DNA of 9,454 nucleotides from Erysipelotrichaceae bacterium (lineage in GTDB: Bacteria > Bacillota_I > Bacilli_A > Erysipelotrichales > Erysipelotrichaceae), in NCBI GenBank assembly GCA_017405675.1, contig JAFRAB010000006.1:1-9454 (forward strand), read 5' to 3'. Shown one piece after another: positions 1-7,001 of the stretch. The notes beneath the pieces were generated by a model that did no database searches, had not been told where the DNA came from, and was given only the letters and a program-made list of their open reading frames with translations. The position numbers and the translations under genes are program-made. Each line of letters opens with the position of its first letter. The stretch's first letter is position 1.

Positions 1-97
1 AGCAAACAGTATCATTTGGGAGAATCCAGGCAACATGATCTATGGTCATTGCAATAATGGCGATCTTCTTTATATCAGTAGCATTCAGTTTCCTCAT
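1..97 (-). CDS. TraX-like membrane protein, N-terminal fragment
   Basis: A minus-strand reading frame begins with ATG at 97 and is still open at the window edge, giving 32 residues. The visible part starts MRKLNATDIKKIAIIAMTID and continues HVAWILPNDTVC. A short basic head followed by a hydrophobic helix containing an 'M-x-I-D-H' motif is typical of the start of TraX-family (acetyltransferase-like, multi-membrane) proteins in Bacillota. An in-frame TAA three codons before the ATG rules out a longer N-terminus. No good ribosome site precedes the ATG. A TATAAT lies five bases upstream, so a leaderless or weakly translated message is possible. It follows the operon terminator and is probably an independent gene. 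The family call rests on only about 30 residues and is tentative. Confidence 0.5.
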   Translation of the reverse strand, partial: MRKLNATDIKKIAIIAMTIDHVAWILPNDTVC

Positions 98-107
98 GCT
101 TGATTAT

Positions 108-129
108 AGAAAAAGGGCTTGTTGCCCTT
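108..129 (-). terminator. Intrinsic terminator of the six-gene operon
   Basis: Read on the minus strand, AAGGGC (129-124), loop AACAA, then GCCCTT (118-113) forms a 6-bp stem. It runs straight into TTTCT, so the last stem bases and the tail make five consecutive U residues. It starts about 30 bases after the stop codon of the HAD gene and before the TraX-like start, where the end of the operon would be expected. The stem is short but GC-rich at its core. Confidence 0.75.
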
Positions 130-160
130 ATAATGACTCATCAAATAAACCCATACTAAT

Positions 161-820
161 CTAAATCTGTTCCAAATAACTTTTTACCTTATCCAGAGAA
201 GATGTTACCAGTATCGTTTTATCCAAGTATTTCCTATCCGGTATTTTCAGATCCGGGACGCAGATAACCTTCATGCCAGCGAGAAATGCTGCCTGAATTC
301 CCGATTCACTGTCCTCAATTACCAGACAGTTCTCCGGACTTTCATTAAGTTTCTCACTGACCTTCAGAAATATATCAGGGAACGGTTTGCTTCTTTCCAC
401 TTCATCCCCGAAAACATAACAGTCAAATATATCAAATAAACCGTGAGCATTTAGAATGTTCAGAGTTCTTTCTTCTGTGCTTGAAGTAGCCATAGCTACC
501 GTAAATCCAATCTGATGAAGATACTCCAACAATTCGTTTGCCCCTTTCTTAACCCTTACTCCTTCCAGTATTTTCCTGTTTTCAATATAACTTTCCAGTT
601 TCATTCCTTCTTCAAGTGTCCAGGGCAGGTCATACAGATCTATCATTTTCCTTACATTTTCCACCTCCGTATTACCCATAAATGTTCTGCAGTATTCTTC
701 CAGAGACAGTGTATAATTTTCTTTTAACAACATTTCCTGATAGATCGCCAAAGACATGCTTTCGGTATCAACCAGCACGCCGTCAAAATCAAATATTACT
801 GTTGTAATATTCGTATTCAT
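161..820 (-). CDS. HAD-superfamily phosphatase (beta-phosphoglucomutase-like subfamily)
   Basis: This is a 219-residue haloacid-dehalogenase hydrolase with all four motifs. Motif I is DFDGVLVDT with nucleophile D11 and acid/base D13; motif II is ATSS (111-114); motif III contains K145 (RSKPFPD); motif IV is IEDSESG with E169/D170. A helical cap sits between residues 15 and 85. Length and cap fit the PGMB/phosphatase group. The His that follows motif I in true beta-phosphoglucomutases is absent (TESMSLAIYQEM), so a sugar-phosphate phosphatase is more likely than a mutase. The ATG at 820 is chosen over 847 because motif I then falls near residue 11, as usual, and the gene starts 4 bases after the DhaK-like stop rather than overlapping it. 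Its ribosome site is weak (AGG, 10-base spacing), suggesting translational coupling. It is the last gene of the operon. The substrate is unknown. Confidence 0.85.
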   Translation of the reverse strand: MNTNITTVIFDFDGVLVDTESMSLAIYQEMLLKENYTLSLEEYCRTFMGNTEVENVRKMIDLYDLPWTLEEGMKLESYIENRKILEGVRVKKGANELLEYLHQIGFTVAMATSSTEERTLNILNAHGLFDIFDCYVFGDEVERSKPFPDIFLKVSEKLNESPENCLVIEDSESGIQAAFLAGMKVICVPDLKIPDRKYLDKTILVTSSLDKVKSYLEQI

Positions 821-824
821 ACTA

Positions 825-1826
825 TTACTGCCTATATAATGGTGCATCAGCTGATGCCTGCAGATATTTTTTCAGTTCTTCATCCAGTTTTATTACGGAG
901 ATTGATACACCATCCATATCAAGTGCTGTAACAAAGCGACCTATGAATGATTTGACAATATGAACACCCTTCTGTTCAAACTGTCTGGCTTCTTCCTGAT
1001 AAACAATTAACAATTCGTCAATTGTGGCACTTCCGGCATCATTGATCATGACAGCAACTTCCTCACCTTTCCTGAACTGCAGTTCGGCATTAAGTCGATG
1101 GCGGAACAGGTGTTCGGCAATCTCATATCCTGTCGGATATTCAACCATTTCAAAACCAGGTTCACCATGCATTCCTACACCTACCTGCATCATTCCGTCA
1201 TTTATCTGCATGAAAGGTTCCTTACTGTACGGCAGACAGAAAGAAGTTCCCACATCTGTTGCCGTTCTTGTATTGTTATTAACTCTAGTTAGAATATTTA
1301 TTATTTCATCAATGTCTTTTCCAGCTTTAGCAGCTGCCCCTGCTATCTTACATCCATAGAATATACCTGCTGAACTCATACGTTGATCAGGATAATTACG
1401 CGGTTGCAAACAGTCATCTCTTATCTGAGCAATCTGAACATTGATATTCTTCTTTCCAGCTTCTGATACAGCTTTTTCTATCTCCTTATTAAGTCTCTCA
1501 TTCCATACAAAAGGCAGTATTATGGTTCCCATACCCATCTCACATAGTTCAATAACAGCCAAAATATCATCTGCTGCTGGTATTGAAAATGTCTTTCCAA
1601 CACTTGCTCCGTGCAGCATTCCCCTGCCTACATATCCCGCAAATAACGGCATGTGCCCTCCGTCACAGACTCCTATTATTGCCACTTCATTTCTATTTTT
1701 CAGCTCTTTTCTTGCTACGACAGACAGATCATCTTTGGGAAACAGCAGTTGTGAGCCATAAGCCTTTATGAATCCTGCAGCTACTTCACTGTCATAGTTG
1801 GCAGGATCATTCATTATCTTATTCAT
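825..1826 (-). CDS. DhaK-like dihydroxyacetone-kinase substrate-binding protein (no DhaL partner seen)
   Basis: The 333-residue product aligns by eye over its full length with DhaK, the subunit that binds dihydroxyacetone covalently through a His. Visible matches are GGHMPLFAGYVGRGML (56-71; family GHEPxHxGYVGxGML, gate H58), GVGMHGEPG (216-224, with H220 at the hemiaminal-forming His218 position of E. coli DhaK) and a C-terminal ALDMDGVSISVIKLD block. Departures are clear. The Gly-rich GGGSGHEP loop is degenerate (GVCDGGHMP), the KNYTGD block is replaced by PFVWNE, and the catalytic Asp109 position appears to be E110. No DhaL nucleotide-binding subunit or DhaM lies in the window. The start at 1826 follows a strong GGAGG with 6-base spacing and overlaps the amidohydrolase by 8 bases; an upstream in-frame ATG at 1865 lies deep in that gene and is unlikely. 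It could be a kinase subunit for another small ketose, or a DhaQ-like sensor. Confidence 0.85.
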   Translation of the reverse strand: MNKIMNDPANYDSEVAAGFIKAYGSQLLFPKDDLSVVARKELKNRNEVAIIGVCDGGHMPLFAGYVGRGMLHGASVGKTFSIPAADDILAVIELCEMGMGTIILPFVWNERLNKEIEKAVSEAGKKNINVQIAQIRDDCLQPRNYPDQRMSSAGIFYGCKIAGAAAKAGKDIDEIINILTRVNNNTRTATDVGTSFCLPYSKEPFMQINDGMMQVGVGMHGEPGFEMVEYPTGYEIAEHLFRHRLNAELQFRKGEEVAVMINDAGSATIDELLIVYQEEARQFEQKGVHIVKSFIGRFVTALDMDGVSISVIKLDEELKKYLQASADAPLYRQ

Positions 1827-2706
1827 GGTTTTCCTCCAGTATTGCCTCCATGTTTTTCCAGGCAATCATGTTCTTTTCCTCTTCAGTAAAAACATCCGTT
1901 TCCAGAAAAGTATTAACATCTTCTCTGATGTCATTTGGCTTGTGTGCCGGATAGTCACTTCCAAAGACAATGTGATCACTGCCGCAGAAGTCCTTCAGGA
2001 AACGGTAATTCAAAGAATCAGCTGAAAGCGCCAGATCATAATACAATGATTTCAACTGATTCATGATAATTTCTTCATCCTGACTGGCTGCGTGCCATCT
2101 GTGGGCATGGGATACCCTGTGGGCAAGATAAGGAATTGTTCCCCCACCATGGGACAGGATCCAGGTAATATCCGGATTGCGCAGATATTTATCTCTGTAA
2201 ATGTAATCAAGCATGGCTCTGGTGGTCTCAAAGGTGTACTCGTATGCCGAATCATCAGCACCACTTAAGTGAACATCATATCCCTTCGCCCTTTTCGGAC
2301 TAGGGTGCAGGAAGACAACAGCCTTTCTGGTATTAAGATGATCAAACAGCGGGTCAAGGGAATCATCAGAGATATAGATTGAATGGTTGTTGCTGGAAAG
2401 AATGAAGCCACTCATTTTCAGTTCATCAAGAGCAAAATCCACTTCCTTTATTGCCTTATCTACATCGTCAAACGGCAGAGAGGCAAATGCCCTGTATTTT
2501 TTCGGATACATATCGCGCTGTGCGGCCATCAGTACATTGATGTCTCTGACCTGATCGCTGTTTACCGGTACGGGACATGACAGGATCACCTTGTCTACCC
2601 CTGCTTCATCCATGTCTGCGCAGTCAGTATTGATATCCCATTTATGCGGAGTCATCCCAGCCGGAAAGACATGATGATGGATGTCCGTGATGCTTACTTT
2701 ATTCAT
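1819..2706 (-). CDS. Metal-dependent amidohydrolase / decarboxylase of the ACMSD-like (Amidohydro_2) family
   Basis: This is a 295-residue TIM-barrel amidohydrolase with the metal-site pattern of the ACMSD / gamma-resorcylate decarboxylase group. H10-x-H12 lies in DIHHHVFP, followed by H134 in FLHPSP, H186 in SHGGGTIPYLA and D251 in FGSDYP. Many characterised relatives are non-oxidative decarboxylases of aromatic or unsaturated carboxylic acids, while others hydrolyse lactones or C-C bonds; that is family knowledge. The sequence does not tell which chemistry applies. There is no signal peptide, so it is cytoplasmic. The start at 2706 has AGGA at 6-base spacing. It follows the arylsulfotransferase-like gene after 41 bases containing a hairpin, and its end overlaps the DhaK-like start. 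Its place in a PTS operon suggests it processes the aglycone or a lactone/acid product of the imported glycoside (inference). Confidence 0.82.
   Translation of the reverse strand: MNKVSITDIHHHVFPAGMTPHKWDINTDCADMDEAGVDKVILSCPVPVNSDQVRDINVLMAAQRDMYPKKYRAFASLPFDDVDKAIKEVDFALDELKMSGFILSSNNHSIYISDDSLDPLFDHLNTRKAVVFLHPSPKRAKGYDVHLSGADDSAYEYTFETTRAMLDYIYRDKYLRNPDITWILSHGGGTIPYLAHRVSHAHRWHAASQDEEIIMNQLKSLYYDLALSADSLNYRFLKDFCGSDHIVFGSDYPAHKPNDIREDVNTFLETDVFTEEEKNMIAWKNMEAILEENHE
1833..1837 (-). promoter_or_regulatory. Ribosome-binding site fixing the DhaK-like start
   Basis: GGAGG sits six bases before the ATG at 1826, inside the last codons of the amidohydrolase gene. It is the strongest site in the vicinity and decides for the 333-residue product over a 346-residue one. 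The arrangement predicts translational coupling of the two genes. Confidence 0.75.
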
Positions 2707-2725
2707 ATGTAGTCCTTTCTATTAA

Positions 2726-2749
2726 GAAAGTCTGCAGAAGCAGACTTTC
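2726..2749 (-). promoter_or_regulatory. Intercistronic perfect hairpin (attenuator or mRNA-processing/stability element)
   Basis: GAAAGTCTGC (2726-2735) and GCAGACTTTC (2740-2749) form a perfect 10-bp stem with a four-base loop, UUCU in the minus-strand message. It overlaps the last two bases of the arylsulfotransferase-like stop codon. It ends before the AAAGGA ribosome site of the amidohydrolase. Only a broken U-rich stretch (UUUCUUAAU) follows, so it is at best a weak terminator. Partial termination or protection of the upstream message from 3' decay would lower expression of the downstream three genes. Confidence 0.6.
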
Positions 2750-4121
2750 ACAGATTATTCAATTTAATGCTTACTGTCACTTCTTCTCTGATGGAAGGAT
2801 CATCTGCTCCAGGAAGATGAAATTCGCTGTTTTCCGGCGGTATTACATCAGTTTCCTGAGGAATTTCCAGATTCTTTACCCAGCTGTATGGCACACGGTA
2901 TGATCTGTAGATGCCAATATCTCCAAGACCCGGTACAACGTATTCCCATACGACTTCCTTTTCATTCGTTACTTCCATGACAATTCCGCTTACCCCTTCT
3001 GTGATCAGAGTATTGCCATTTGGCAGTCTCTGGGCATTGCTGATGAACGGAGAATAGAAATAGTGGGCATGCAGCGGTGAGGGATAACCCAAATCGGCAG
3101 CACTGAATGACCAGACGATTTCCATGGTAACTGGATCAAATTCAACAACACGGGAATAATCACGGCGATGAACCTTCAGGCCAGTAGCGCTGAATTCATC
3201 TGGTGCGCCATATCCGGTCATGCCACCGTTATCAAAGGCCAGAATGTTGCCCTCTCCCGGTAATCCTCTTGGAATCATGTGGACATTATGCATTCCCATC
3301 AGAGTTCCATTTTTATCATCGGCATAATTAGGGCCGATCTTCCAGACAGCTTCTCCAGTTTCGTGGTCAATGATAAATGCCAGATTACCCTCACGGGAAT
3401 TAAGAATGATGTTGTCAGGCTTGAACCGCCTGTCACCAGCATCATGGAATCTGTTTTCACCCAGATAACTGGCCGTATTCAGATGAAGAATGTCACCAAG
3501 TCCCTCAGCGCCTCTTTTCTGAGTGTTCGGATCACGGAAAATGGCTAGTTTTTCTTCATTGCTGAAGCCGTATTCATCAAAGTGATCAAGAGCGTTCCAT
3601 CTCCACAGGATCTCACCTTCACGGTTGATTTCAATCAGCACGTCATCAATGAGCAGCTGCGGGGAAATATCTCTGCGTCTGACATCGTCATGACATAACA
3701 GAAGTATCTTATTGAAATCCGTACGGCATTCCTGACCAGGCACATAGTATCCAACCGGATTGCCTTCGATCTGATAATCGTGATGCTGGCGGGCACTGTT
3801 GAAGACGTTGCCATCATCATTAAGCTCCTGGAAAGAGTCAAATGACCAGATCACATTACCATCCCAGTCCAGTTCGGTCAGATCATTGTGATCCTGGTAG
3901 CCGAACTTCTTATCTCTTTCGCCCAGACAGGTCAGAACATGGCCGTTTGGCAGCATTTTGGCAGGCATCGGAAAGGTGTCTTTCCAGAAGTGGACAACCT
4001 TTCCGTTCATGTTTATGAGTGCCGTGCCCTTTTTGTCAAAAGGCATCAGAGTATAGCCGTTCCAACATTTATCCTTCTTGTATATTGTTGTGCCGGTCGG
4101 ATAAACAAATGGGATACCCAT
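2748..4121 (-). CDS. Arylsulfotransferase (ASST)-like beta-propeller protein, cytoplasmic
   Basis: The 457-residue product has repeated 'G-x-[IV]-[VL]-W' strands (GNVIWSF 88-94, GEILWRW 169-175, GEAVWKIG 256-263, MEIVWSF 333-339, KEVVWEY 388-394), the pattern of a propeller built of about six blades. The block GDILHLN (209-215), followed by NIILNSREG and IIDHETGEAVWKIG, matches the arylsulfotransferase core. So do MHNVHMIP with GNILAFDNG (277-298) and FYSPFISNAQRLPNGNTL (355-372). Candidate active-site His residues are H213, H278/H281 and H351/H353; I cannot say which, if any, carries sulfate. Characterised bacterial ASSTs are exported and move sulfate between phenols. This protein has no signal peptide and should be cytoplasmic. 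Start ATG 4121 lies 3 bases after the PTS stop, with AAGGA overlapping the PTS end. A sulfotransferase on a phenolic aglycone is possible, but a different activity on the same fold is equally open. Confidence 0.75.
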   Translation of the reverse strand: MGIPFVYPTGTTIYKKDKCWNGYTLMPFDKKGTALINMNGKVVHFWKDTFPMPAKMLPNGHVLTCLGERDKKFGYQDHNDLTELDWDGNVIWSFDSFQELNDDGNVFNSARQHHDYQIEGNPVGYYVPGQECRTDFNKILLLCHDDVRRRDISPQLLIDDVLIEINREGEILWRWNALDHFDEYGFSNEEKLAIFRDPNTQKRGAEGLGDILHLNTASYLGENRFHDAGDRRFKPDNIILNSREGNLAFIIDHETGEAVWKIGPNYADDKNGTLMGMHNVHMIPRGLPGEGNILAFDNGGMTGYGAPDEFSATGLKVHRRDYSRVVEFDPVTMEIVWSFSAADLGYPSPLHAHYFYSPFISNAQRLPNGNTLITEGVSGIVMEVTNEKEVVWEYVVPGLGDIGIYRSYRVPYSWVKNLEIPQETDVIPPENSEFHLPGADDPSIREEVTVSIKLNNL

Positions 4122-4124
4122 GAT

Positions 4125-5522
4125 TTATCCTTCCTTTTCGTCTTCCTTATACATTACGATAGTTACCAGCATTGTTACTAAGAAGGCGACTGCTGCACAG
4201 ATGCAACCTTTGACGAAGTTACCAGGATTGGCTTCGGAAACAAATCCAAGAACGCTCAGGATGTTGCTACTGCCGAACTGATAGTAGCCAACCTTCAGCA
4301 GTCCGGCCAGTAAACCGGCAATACCGCCTCCGATGAGTACTGGAAGATACAGTTTCTTGTTTGGCATCAGGATACCGAACAGAACAGGTTCTGAAACGCC
4401 ACCGATGGCGTTGGCAACGAAACCGGTAACACCAATCTGTTTCTTTGACTTGTCTCTGCTCTTGATGGCATAGCCAACGGCCAGACCCATGGTAACGAAG
4501 TTGGTGATTACCATTCCAAATGGCATCATGATGTATTCAACACCAGTCTGGAAGAAAATGCTTCTCATGATCTGGAAGATAGGTCTGGTCAGACCTAAGG
4601 CCAGTCCAAATGGCTGAGTTGCACTCATGAAGGTTGTTACCAGTGGTCCGACAACATCATACAGCTTAAGTAAGGCAGTTCCTAGCAGAGTACCAGCCCA
4701 TACGGAAGCCGGTCCAACAGCACAGAGCAGTACAGGCATTAAGATCAGTACAGTCAATGCAGGAATTCCAATGACTTTTAAGGCATCAGGAATCATTTTT
4801 GTAACATATTTTTCAACATAGCTCTGCAGCCAGACAATGATGATTACCGGCAGTGACTGTCCGGAATAGTTGGCAGCCTTAGCCAGAATACCGTAAACGG
4901 TAAATCCACCTTCAGCGCTTAAGGCACTGGTGATACCAGGATAAACCAGAAGTCCGGCAAGAACTACGGAAATATAAGGATTGACCTTGAAATGCTTGGC
5001 AGCCGTTACTGCGCACAGTACCGGCATCAGGAATAATACTGCCTGTCCAAGCAGATAGAAGTTATTGTAAATGTCGGATTCAGCAGAAACCAGTTTGAAG
5101 AATGTTGGTCCGATCAGCGCCGCAATGGCATTGGCTGTACCAATGATCATGAATACCGGAATCAGCGGACTGAACACTGCTGAGAAAGCAGCAATGATCT
5201 TATTGAAGGCACTCTTGAAAGTGAGAGGTTCCTTTTTCGCATCAAGATTTTCGTCAATTCCAGCCAGTTCAGTCAGGCCGGTCTGAGCGATGACTTCCTT
5301 ATAAACATCAACTACCTGAGGCCCGATGATGACCTGATAGTCCTGCGGTGCATCCATTACGCCAAGTACACCCTGGATTTTTTCCATCTTTTCCTTCTGG
5401 ACAAGCCCCTTGTCCTTAAGTTGGAATCTGAGCCTGGTCATGCAGTGGTAGGCGCTGTTGATGTTTTCACGGCCGCCGATGTTTTCTAGAATGTTTTTTA
5501 CTAAATCAGTATATTTTGCCAT
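4125..5522 (-). CDS. PTS permease EIIBC, glucose/beta-glucoside/sucrose family
   Basis: This is a 465-residue membrane permease that imports a sugar or glycoside while phosphorylating it. Residues 1-85 are an EIIB domain with the phosphorylated Cys27 in AYHCMTRLRF. Residues from about 105 to 458 form the multi-helix EIIC domain, with the family motif GGVSEP (374-379) corresponding to G-[IV]-[TS]-E-P. The chain ends KEDEKEG just after the last helix. No EIIA domain is fused, so phosphate must come from a separate glucose-type EIIA encoded elsewhere. ATG 5522 has AGGAG at a rather long 10-base spacing. It sits between GH4 and the ASST-like gene. With GH4 next door, a beta-glucoside-type substrate is the best guess, but sucrose/trehalose-type permeases share the same architecture. 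Confidence 0.92.
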   Translation of the reverse strand: MAKYTDLVKNILENIGGRENINSAYHCMTRLRFQLKDKGLVQKEKMEKIQGVLGVMDAPQDYQVIIGPQVVDVYKEVIAQTGLTELAGIDENLDAKKEPLTFKSAFNKIIAAFSAVFSPLIPVFMIIGTANAIAALIGPTFFKLVSAESDIYNNFYLLGQAVLFLMPVLCAVTAAKHFKVNPYISVVLAGLLVYPGITSALSAEGGFTVYGILAKAANYSGQSLPVIIIVWLQSYVEKYVTKMIPDALKVIGIPALTVLILMPVLLCAVGPASVWAGTLLGTALLKLYDVVGPLVTTFMSATQPFGLALGLTRPIFQIMRSIFFQTGVEYIMMPFGMVITNFVTMGLAVGYAIKSRDKSKKQIGVTGFVANAIGGVSEPVLFGILMPNKKLYLPVLIGGGIAGLLAGLLKVGYYQFGSSNILSVLGFVSEANPGNFVKGCICAAVAFLVTMLVTIVMYKEDEKEG

Positions 5523-5558
5523 TTTATTCTTTCTCCTAGTCTGTTATTGAGCTCTTTA

Positions 5559-6983
5559 TCAGTTTTTCGGCTCTTCGCCCTTTTCCAGAGCTTCAATTGC
5601 TTCTGCAAAGTTAGGCAGCCACTGCTTTTCAGCAACCAATAGATCGTTTAAAGCATCTTTTGCCTTATAGTATGAGTTAACTAATGGATTGCATACCAGA
5701 GCTTCCAGAGCTGCATGATATGATCCGGTAACTGCGGCTTCAACTGCAAGCTTTTCATATTCCTTGGCCGCATAAATCTTGCTCATCATGTGTCCTGGCA
5801 ACTTAGGGAAACAGATTGGGTGAATGCCTGATGCATTAACCAGTGAAGTTGTTGTACACACGCAATGAGGATCAAATTCCTGGATGCATCCCATAGAAGC
5901 TACGTCAGGTGAGAAGATCTCATTGGTATTATTCCATATAGCGTTGATCAGAGTGATACCTGCTTCACCATAGCCCTTACCACCACGGGTATTGCAGGCC
6001 AGCTGATATGCTCTTGGATCAAGTTTTTCATATAATTCAAATGTTCTCTTTTCAATAATTTTAACACATTCTGCTCTTGTTGCATTTTCCGGCATTTCGA
6101 TATCATCGATAACGTCACCAACATGCTTCTGAACGTGTTCCTTCATCATCTGCCAGTGATTACCGGAGTAGTTCTGCAGATCATTGAAGTTCGTGTCAAA
6201 ATCATAATAGAATTCCAGATAAGGTCCCATTGGAATGTAGCCGATGAACTTCTGTAAAGCCGGCTCAACAAATTCTCTTCTTAATGCAGGGATGTTTTCA
6301 GCAGACCATTCCAGAAGCTTTTCGAATGCTTCATCAGTTCTGTCTTCTCCCTTAACGAAAACCTTACACCAGATAAGGTGATTCAGACCGATAACTTCTA
6401 CAAATACATCATTTGGATCTTCCTGTCCATAGATAGCCTGCATAGCCTTTCTGATGACGGTTGGTCCATTACATAGACAGCCGTATTTGACCTTCGAATG
6501 TCTTTCCAGGGCTTCACCAACCATGCCGCTTGGATTTGCAAGGTTGATTAAATATGCGTTAGGCTTGGAAACCTTTTCCATTGTATGAGCTACTTCCAGC
6601 ATAGCAGGAATAGTCTTAAATCCCATGATCATTCCGCCAGGGGCAGTTGTTTCCTGACCAATCAGTCCATGTTTGAATGGAATTGTTTCGTCAAGATTTC
6701 TGCCATCAGACATACCAGGTCTGATCGTTGTCATAACAAAGTCAGCATCTTTTACTGCTTCCTCCAGATTCTTGGTCAGGGTAATGACAGTGTCCATGCC
6801 AGCGTCAGCAAACATCTTCTGAACATATTTGCCTGTACAATTCAAGCGGTATTCATCAATGTCTTCCAGTCTCCATTCTGAAACCTGTAAAGTATCTCTT
6901 CTCTCAATTAACATTTCTGCGATGTCCGGTAAATAGCTTGAACCTGAACCGATTGAAGCTAAAATCATTTTTCTTTTATTCAT
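5559..6983 (-). CDS. GH4 NAD-dependent 6-phospho-glycosidase (likely 6-phospho-beta-glucosidase type)
   Basis: The 474-residue cytoplasmic enzyme belongs to glycoside hydrolase family 4, which cleaves phosphorylated glycosides by an NAD+ and divalent-metal redox elimination mechanism. An N-terminal Rossmann loop GSGSSYLPD (12-20) binds NAD. The core motif IGQETTAPGGMIMGFKTIP (108-126), NLANPSG (147-153), metal ligand C171 in the CNGP tetrad, and H202 in GLNHL (199-203) follow in family order. A Tyr-rich stretch PMGPYLEFYY (251-260) contains candidates for the base. In GH4 the tetrad after the metal Cys tracks specificity: CN[VI]P marks 6-phospho-beta-glucosidases, while CHEV and CHSV mark alpha-enzymes. 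Here CNGP points to the beta group but with an unusual Gly. It is the first gene of the operon, with GGAGGAG five bases before the ATG. The exact glycoside is unknown. Confidence 0.9.
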   Translation of the reverse strand: MNKRKMILASIGSGSSYLPDIAEMLIERRDTLQVSEWRLEDIDEYRLNCTGKYVQKMFADAGMDTVITLTKNLEEAVKDADFVMTTIRPGMSDGRNLDETIPFKHGLIGQETTAPGGMIMGFKTIPAMLEVAHTMEKVSKPNAYLINLANPSGMVGEALERHSKVKYGCLCNGPTVIRKAMQAIYGQEDPNDVFVEVIGLNHLIWCKVFVKGEDRTDEAFEKLLEWSAENIPALRREFVEPALQKFIGYIPMGPYLEFYYDFDTNFNDLQNYSGNHWQMMKEHVQKHVGDVIDDIEMPENATRAECVKIIEKRTFELYEKLDPRAYQLACNTRGGKGYGEAGITLINAIWNNTNEIFSPDVASMGCIQEFDPHCVCTTTSLVNASGIHPICFPKLPGHMMSKIYAAKEYEKLAVEAAVTGSYHAALEALVCNPLVNSYYKAKDALNDLLVAEKQWLPNFAEAIEALEKGEEPKN

Positions 6984-7001
6984 TTCTTCTCCTCCATTTG
7001 C

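Noticed and set aside
515..727. Plus-strand 70-codon open frame
   Set aside because: It lies wholly inside the HAD gene on the opposite strand. The product is a Phe-rich antisense translation with no ribosome site or domain.
821..847. Longer N-terminus for the HAD protein starting at ATG 847
   Set aside because: It would overlap the DhaK-like gene by 23 bases and push motif I to an unusually late position.
1024..1761. Several plus-strand open frames opposite the DhaK-like gene
   Set aside because: They are low-complexity Ser/Pro/Leu-rich shadows of a well-supported DhaK-family coding region.
3888..4181. Plus-strand 97-codon frame spanning the ASST-like/PTS junction
   Set aside because: It is antisense to two strongly supported genes, with no recognisable domain or ribosome site.
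6585..6881. Plus-strand 98-codon frame opposite GH4
   Set aside because: It is antisense to the conserved NAD-binding and metal-binding region of GH4 and is not protein-like.
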